The translations under genes and the position numbers were made by a program. This document shows, in pieces, positions 13,312 to 17,144 of a DNA stretch of 17,144 nt (position 1 is the first letter of the stretch; each line of letters begins with the position of its first letter). Source of the stretch: Chloroflexota bacterium (GTDB taxonomy: Bacteria; Chloroflexota; Anaerolineae; UBA1429); the NCBI GenBank assembly GCA_012513595.1, contig JAAZBY010000109.1, forward strand, positions 1 to 17,144. The letters run 5' to 3'. A model generated the notes under the pieces. That model was not told the DNA's origin, searched no databases, and worked only from the letters and a program-made list of their open reading frames with translations.

Positions 13312-15327
13312 ATGCAGATTGACATCTGGGAAGTAGTGGCGCTCATCGCCGGGTTTGCATCGATGGGGGTGGCCGCCTACCTCTATCGGTGGGTGATGGC
13401 GCAGGAGAACGAGAACCCGAAGATGCAGGCGTTCTCGCGGGCCATCCAGGTGGGTGCGTCCGCCTACCTGAACCGCCTTTTCCGGGCTCTGGGCCTGCTC
13501 GCCGCGGTGATCGGCATCATCGTGTACATCGCCCTCGGCTGGCAGACGGCAATCGCGTTCATCATGGGCTCGCTCTTCTCCGCAGCGGCAGCCTACGCAG
13601 GGATGTACATCGCCACCCGCGCCAACGCCCGCGTGGCCTGGGCGGCACGGACCGGCCTGATCAAGGCCTTCCCGGTCGGCTTTAACGCCGGCGCAGTGAT
13701 GGGTCTTTCGGTGGTGGGGTTCTCCCTCATCGGTATGACCGTCCTCTACATGATCTTCCGCGACGCCAACGTGGTGCTGGGCTTTAGCTTTGGCGCCAGC
13801 AACATGGCCCTGTTGGCCAAGGCGGGCGGCGGCATCTACACCAAGACGGCCGACATCGGCGCTGACCTGGTGGGCAAGGTGGAGCTCGGCCTCGATGAGG
13901 ACGACCCCCGCAACCCCGCCGTGATCGCCGACAACGTGGGCGACAACGTGGGCGACGTGGCTGGCATGGGTGCTGACATCCTCGACTCGTACGTGGCCAG
14001 CGTGGTCGCGGTGATGATCCTGGGTAACGTGCTCTTTGCCGGCGATCCCCGCTACATCGTCCTTCCGCTCGTCCTGAGCGCCGCGGGTATCATCGCCTCG
14101 CTCGTTGGCATGCTGTTCGTGCGTACCGGGGAGGAGAGCGACCCGGGCAAGGCCCTGAACACGGGCACGCTGGCTACCACCGGCGTCTTTATGGTCATGA
14201 CGGTTGGCGTCGTCTACGCGATGGGCCTGGAGAACCCGTGGGGGATCATCTGGCCCACGATCGCTGGGCTCTTGGCCGGCATCGTGATCGGCTTTACCTC
14301 TGACGCCTTCACCGATATCGACCAGAAGGCTGTCCAGAGCACGGCCGGCGCCGCGACCAGCGGTCCCGCGATCGTGATCATCCAGGGCTTCTCGTACGGT
14401 CTTCTGAGCATCGTCCCCTCCATCCTGGGCATTTGCATCGCCATGATCGCTGCCTGGACCCTGGCGATCAACATGGGCATCCCGGGGACGTACGGCGTGT
14501 CGATGGCCGCGGTCGGTATGCTGGCCATCACCGGCATGATCATGTCTGCGGATGCGTATGGCCCCATCGTGGACAACGCCAAGGGCTGTGCCGAGGCTGG
14601 CCACGAGGATGAGGAGACCATCGCCGTCTGTGACCGGCTGGACGCCGCTGGCAACACGGCCAAGGCTATCACCAAGGGCTTTGCCATCGGCGCTGCTGCG
14701 CTGACGGTTCTGGCCCTCTTCTCGGCGTATGCCGAGTCGGTGGACCTGCGCAGCCTCGACCTGTTGAGCCCCGGTGTCATCGTGGGCGTCTTCCTTGGCG
14801 CTACGATGCCCCCGCTGTTCTCTGCCTTGCTTATGCTGGCCGTGGGCCGCAACGCTGACCTCATGGTGGAGGAGATCCGCCGTCAGTTCCGCGAGATCCC
14901 TGGCCTCTTGGAAGGCAAGGCTGAGCCCGACAGCCGCCTGTGCGTGGACATCGCCGCGCGCGGTGCGCTCAAGGAACTGATCCTCCCGGCCGTGCTGGCC
15001 CTGGTCACGCCGATCGTGGTTGGGCTGTTCCTGGGCGTGGCGGCCCTGGGTGGCTTCCTGGCCGGCTCCATTATCACCGGCATCATCTTTGGCCTGCTGA
15101 TGGCCAACGCTGGTGGCCTGTGGGACAACGCCAAGAAGTACATCGAAGACGGCGCCATGGGCGGCAAGGGCTCCGAGGCCCACAAGGCTGCCGTGGTTGG
15201 CGATACGGTCGGCGACCCCTTCAAGGACACCGCTGGCCCCTCGCTGAACACGCTGATCACGGTGATGTCGCTGGTGGCGACCATCTTTGGCACGGTGCTT
15301 GCCAAGGTTGCCTTCTTCAACCTGTAA
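13312..15327 (+). CDS. hppA: Membrane-bound proton-pumping pyrophosphatase, K+-independent type
   Basis: 671 residues, about 15-16 hydrophobic segments, a normal length for bacterial enzymes. It hydrolyses cytoplasmic pyrophosphate and uses the energy to pump ions across the membrane. Active-site motifs are intact: GADLVGKVE (183-191), EDDPRNPAVIADNVGDNVGD (196-215) with its Asp/Asn metal ligands, DAYGPIVDNAKG (414-425), and near the C-terminus WDNAKKYIEDG and GDTVGDPFKDTAGPSLN (630-646). The K+-dependence site reads GNTAKAITKG, with K451 and T454; K+-dependent enzymes have Ala and Gly/Ala there. This indicates a K+-independent H+ pump, since Na+ pumps belong to the K+-dependent group. AGGAGG lies 5 nt before the ATG. 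It is a single-gene unit between its own promoter (13048) and a strong terminator (15360). Confidence 0.97.
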   Translation: MQIDIWEVVALIAGFASMGVAAYLYRWVMAQENENPKMQAFSRAIQVGASAYLNRLFRALGLLAAVIGIIVYIALGWQTAIAFIMGSLFSAAAAYAGMYIATRANARVAWAARTGLIKAFPVGFNAGAVMGLSVVGFSLIGMTVLYMIFRDANVVLGFSFGASNMALLAKAGGGIYTKTADIGADLVGKVELGLDEDDPRNPAVIADNVGDNVGDVAGMGADILDSYVASVVAVMILGNVLFAGDPRYIVLPLVLSAAGIIASLVGMLFVRTGEESDPGKALNTGTLATTGVFMVMTVGVVYAMGLENPWGIIWPTIAGLLAGIVIGFTSDAFTDIDQKAVQSTAGAATSGPAIVIIQGFSYGLLSIVPSILGICIAMIAAWTLAINMGIPGTYGVSMAAVGMLAITGMIMSADAYGPIVDNAKGCAEAGHEDEETIAVCDRLDAAGNTAKAITKGFAIGAAALTVLALFSAYAESVDLRSLDLLSPGVIVGVFLGATMPPLFSALLMLAVGRNADLMVEEIRRQFREIPGLLEGKAEPDSRLCVDIAARGALKELILPAVLALVTPIVVGLFLGVAALGGFLAGSIITGIIFGLLMANAGGLWDNAKKYIEDGAMGGKGSEAHKAAVVGDTVGDPFKDTAGPSLNTLITVMSLVATIFGTVLAKVAFFNL

Positions 15328-15359
15328 CAGCGCATACGCCGCGGCGTTGCTCGGTAACG

Positions 15360-15393
15360 AAAAGAGCCACCCTCCTGCGAGGGTGGCTCTTTT
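15360..15393. terminator. Bidirectional intrinsic terminator
   Basis: A perfect 15-bp inverted repeat with the 4-nt loop CTGC: arms 15360-15374 and 15379-15393, starting AAAAGAGCC and ending GGCTCTTTT. The T run lies on both strands, so it can end hppA (stop 33 nt upstream) and the convergent isomerase gene (stop 25 nt away on the other side). Confidence 0.95.
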
Positions 15394-15417
15394 GCTTTTC
15401 CGGGGGAGCGGTTACGC

Positions 15418-16824
15418 TCAGCCGCCGTGGTGGTAGACGTCCCAGCCGAGGTACTTGTCGAACGCTTCCTCAAGGGCGTCGGCCACGCGGCCGGGGTTGA
15501 CGGCGACGTGGTGTTCGAAGCCGTTCTCACAGATGTAGGCCAGCAAGTTCTGGAACTCGGGCACCTTGATCACCCCGTAGCCGCCAAAGGTATCCACCTT
15601 GTCGTCGGTGATCTCGGCCTCGCCGAGGTAGGCGCGAATGGTGCCGTACTCGTCGTCGGTGGCCACCCGGCAGTAGGTCAGGGCGGTCGGCTTGATCTTG
15701 CCGACCAGGGTGCCGTAGGCGTTCTCCTTGCCCACGCTGCCGGCGATGATCGCCTGGTAGTCCATCTTGGCCTGCCCGCCAAAGAGGTCCTGCGGCAGGT
15801 TGCTGCAGTGGAACACCACGGCCTTGTCGGGGTCGTCCCCATAGTTGTTGTTCCAGTCGAGCAGGGCGCTCGGGCGGCCGGAGGCCAGGGCCATGGCGTA
15901 CATGCCGATCAGCCCGGTGACGTCGGTCTCACAGGCCGACGGCTTGAGCTGGTTGGAAAGCATGGACATCACCGTACACGGCACCACGCCATAGAACTCC
16001 TCTATCGACGTCCAGCACTGCACGGCGGTGCCGTCCAACTCATGGTCGGCGATGAAGGCATCGAACACGACGGCCAGCTTGGCCATCTTGAGCACCGCGT
16101 CGCTCGGCGTGCCGGCCGTATCCAGGTAGCCCTTGATACCCGCCAGGCGGTCCTTGACGGCGGGGTCGTCATCGGCCAGGAGCGCGGCGCGGCCAAAGAC
16201 CTCCGAGAGGTCGAGGGTTTCGATCGAGATGCCGGCCCTCTCCAGGATCTTTTCCGAATAGCGCACGGTGATAAAGGCGGCGGGGCGTGCCCCGATCTGG
16301 CCAAATCGTGCCTTGCGGAGCCCGTTTACCACGCGGCACACGGCGGCAAAGCGCGCCAGGTCCTCGCGGAACGAGTCGGACTCCGGATCGACCGTGTGCA
16401 GGCGGGTGAGGGAGTACGGGATGCCGTACTGGGTAAGGTTGTTGCAGGTCGACATCTTGCCGCAGAACGAGTCGCGCCGGGTCGCGATCGACATGGCATC
16501 GAGCGAGTCAGGGAAGGCCTGCACCAAGACGGGCACGTCCAGGCCGGCCAGGCGGATCGCGTCGGCGATGCCGCGCTCTTCGCCAAAGTTGGGCAGGGTG
16601 ACGAGGATGCCGTCGATCTCGTCGGCGTGCGCCTTGAAGAGCGCGGCGCACTTCTTAGAGTCCTCATAGGTCACGACCGAGCCGTACTGAGTGTCCGCCG
16701 GGGTAAGGCAGACCGCGCCGTAGCCCTGCTGCGCGAGCACCTGAAGGATCGTCTTGCGCCCGCTCTCCGCGAGCTCCGCAGGGAAGAACCCGCGGTTGCC
16801 AACGATGACGCCGAACGTGGTCAT
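15418..16824 (-). CDS. L-fucose/L-arabinose isomerase-like sugar isomerase
   Basis: 468 residues, the shorter FucI-like form; classical FucI has about 590. These enzymes interconvert aldoses and ketoses with a divalent metal, usually Mn. The three likely metal ligands are visible: E299 in SACETDVTG, D323 in LLDWNNNYGDD and H339 in VVFHCSNLP. The N-terminal half (VIVGNRGFFP, DGILVTLPNFGEERGIADAI) is the Rossmann-like substrate part, and LGWDVYHHGG ends the protein. The exact sugar cannot be told; fucose, arabinose or another deoxy- or pentose sugar are options. The start at 16824 is set by AAGGAGG 5 nt upstream; the frame runs open to 17127 but without family sequence. It is divergent from a dihydroxyacetone-kinase-like gene, with a shared candidate operator, which suggests one catabolic locus in which the isomerase acts early and the kinase feeds a triose or tetrulose phosphate into glycolysis. 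Confidence 0.9.
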   Translation of the reverse strand: MTTFGVIVGNRGFFPAELAESGRKTILQVLAQQGYGAVCLTPADTQYGSVVTYEDSKKCAALFKAHADEIDGILVTLPNFGEERGIADAIRLAGLDVPVLVQAFPDSLDAMSIATRRDSFCGKMSTCNNLTQYGIPYSLTRLHTVDPESDSFREDLARFAAVCRVVNGLRKARFGQIGARPAAFITVRYSEKILERAGISIETLDLSEVFGRAALLADDDPAVKDRLAGIKGYLDTAGTPSDAVLKMAKLAVVFDAFIADHELDGTAVQCWTSIEEFYGVVPCTVMSMLSNQLKPSACETDVTGLIGMYAMALASGRPSALLDWNNNYGDDPDKAVVFHCSNLPQDLFGGQAKMDYQAIIAGSVGKENAYGTLVGKIKPTALTYCRVATDDEYGTIRAYLGEAEITDDKVDTFGGYGVIKVPEFQNLLAYICENGFEHHVAVNPGRVADALEEAFDKYLGWDVYHHGG

Positions 16825-16900
16825 GGTATCCTCCTTGATATCGGGTTGGCGGTGCTGCTGCCCATGGCACAGTCGCCAGCGGCAGCCGAGAGATGCCGGC

Positions 16901-16929
16901 ATTATGGGCGACTTGAGCGGTGCTGTCCA
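16901..16929 (-). promoter_or_regulatory. Sigma70-type promoter of the isomerase gene
   Basis: On the minus strand TGGACA (16929-16924), a 17-bp spacer and CATAAT (16906-16901); each box has one mismatch to consensus. The predicted start near 16894 gives a leader of about 70 nt. Confidence 0.7.
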
Positions 16930-16931
16930 GC

Positions 16932-16962
16932 CGATGGGTGTGCGCTGCGGGGCCGCCCATCG
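16932..16962. promoter_or_regulatory. Inverted repeat between divergent promoters, candidate operator
   Basis: CGATGGG (16932-16938) and CCCATCG (16956-16962) form a perfect 7+7 inverted repeat with a 17-bp centre. It fills the gap between the two opposing -35 boxes (16929 and 16963), where one dimeric regulator could control both genes. The regulator gene is not in the window. Confidence 0.5.
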
Positions 16963-16992
16963 TTGACGGCGCCTGGCCGGGCGTGCTATCTT
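16963..16992 (+). promoter_or_regulatory. Sigma70-type promoter of the dihydroxyacetone-kinase-like gene
   Basis: TTGACG (16963-16968), an 18-bp spacer and TATCTT (16987-16992) preceded by TGC, so an extended -10. Its predicted start near 16999 leaves about 60 nt before the GTG at 17059. Confidence 0.65.
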
Positions 16993-17058
16993 GCAGCCGG
17001 CAGCAGCGCTACCCGCGATCCCTGTGTGCAGTGGCCGGACGGCGAGAGGAGCTATCAG

Positions 17059-17144
17059 GTGAAAAAGATCATCAACAAGCCCGCGGAGTCTGTGGATGAG
17101 ATGTTGGCGGGCATCCTGGCGGCGCATCCCGGCCAGCTGAGGGC
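17059..17144 (+). CDS. dhaK: Dihydroxyacetone kinase DhaK-like (DAK1 domain), 5' end only
   Basis: Only 28 residues are visible before the right edge. MKKIINKPAESVDEMLAGIL continues to AAHPGQLR, the typical DhaK opening (KKxINxPxxxVDEMLxGLxxAHP). The start is GTG, with AGGAG 7 nt upstream. DhaK binds dihydroxyacetone covalently through a His later in the protein, which cannot be seen here. It could be the PTS-linked DhaK subunit, an ATP-dependent DAK1-DAK2 fusion or a tetrulose kinase of the same family. Its divergent pairing with the sugar isomerase favours a catabolic kinase. Confidence 0.75.
   Translation, partial: MKKIINKPAESVDEMLAGILAAHPGQLR

Noticed and set aside
13243..15183. A 646-codon open frame on the minus strand opposite hppA
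   Set aside because: The sequence is His/Asp/Gly-rich with no domain, it lies wholly antisense to a clear hppA with intact motifs, and long antisense frames are expected in GC-rich genes. No ribosome binding site supports it.
15418..17127. Isomerase extended to 569 residues
   Set aside because: The extra 101 residues cover the promoter region and the dhaK start; a strong AAGGAGG lies just before the ATG at 16824.

Overview
This is a GC-rich, gene-dense bacterial chromosome segment with 11 protein genes, two of them cut by the window edges. It most resembles Chloroflexota, in the Anaerolineae/Caldilineae sense. The hints are long Thr/Pro linkers of the ATPTPT type in exported proteins, several lipoproteins, GAF-only histidine kinases, a PknK-like kinase/ATPase/TPR protein and a K+-independent proton-pumping pyrophosphatase. 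The assignment is inferred from style; there is no rRNA or other phylogenetic marker here. I see no tRNA, rRNA, CRISPR array, insertion sequence or phage gene.

Region 1 (1-4205, minus strand): two paralogous secreted glycoside hydrolases in tandem. The downstream one is a lipoprotein cut by the left edge. The upstream one is a 997-residue membrane-anchored protein. It joins a ZU5-like segment, a GH18/YaaH-like barrel that has lost its catalytic acid, a beta-rich segment, a Thr/Pro linker and a clan GH-A barrel that keeps both catalytic glutamates.

Region 2 (4627-9765, plus strand): a signalling operon of a stand-alone degenerate receiver domain, a soluble GAF histidine kinase, and a 1085-residue Ser/Thr kinase fused to a MalT/PknK-like ATPase and TPR repeats. 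Its last codon shares the palindrome CTAG with the stop codon of the convergent folK.

Region 3 (9762-12923, minus strand): a compact operon of a parvulin-type foldase lipoprotein, a TPR lipoprotein, folP and folK. The last three genes overlap. It starts from a very good sigma70-type promoter.

Region 4 (12924-15393): a divergent promoter region, then hppA, which has a predicted leader of about 229 nt with stable hairpins and a helix that would hide its ribosome binding site. A strong bidirectional terminator ends hppA and the opposing isomerase gene.

Region 5 (15418-17144): a fucose-isomerase-like sugar isomerase transcribed away from a dihydroxyacetone-kinase-like gene (right edge). Their facing promoters flank a perfect 7+7 inverted repeat, a good operator candidate. 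This looks like one edge of a sugar catabolic locus.

Nothing here is a clearly new defence or mobile system. The most unusual items are the hydrolase with a dead GH18 module, the mixed two-component/Ser-Thr-kinase operon, and the structured hppA leader.
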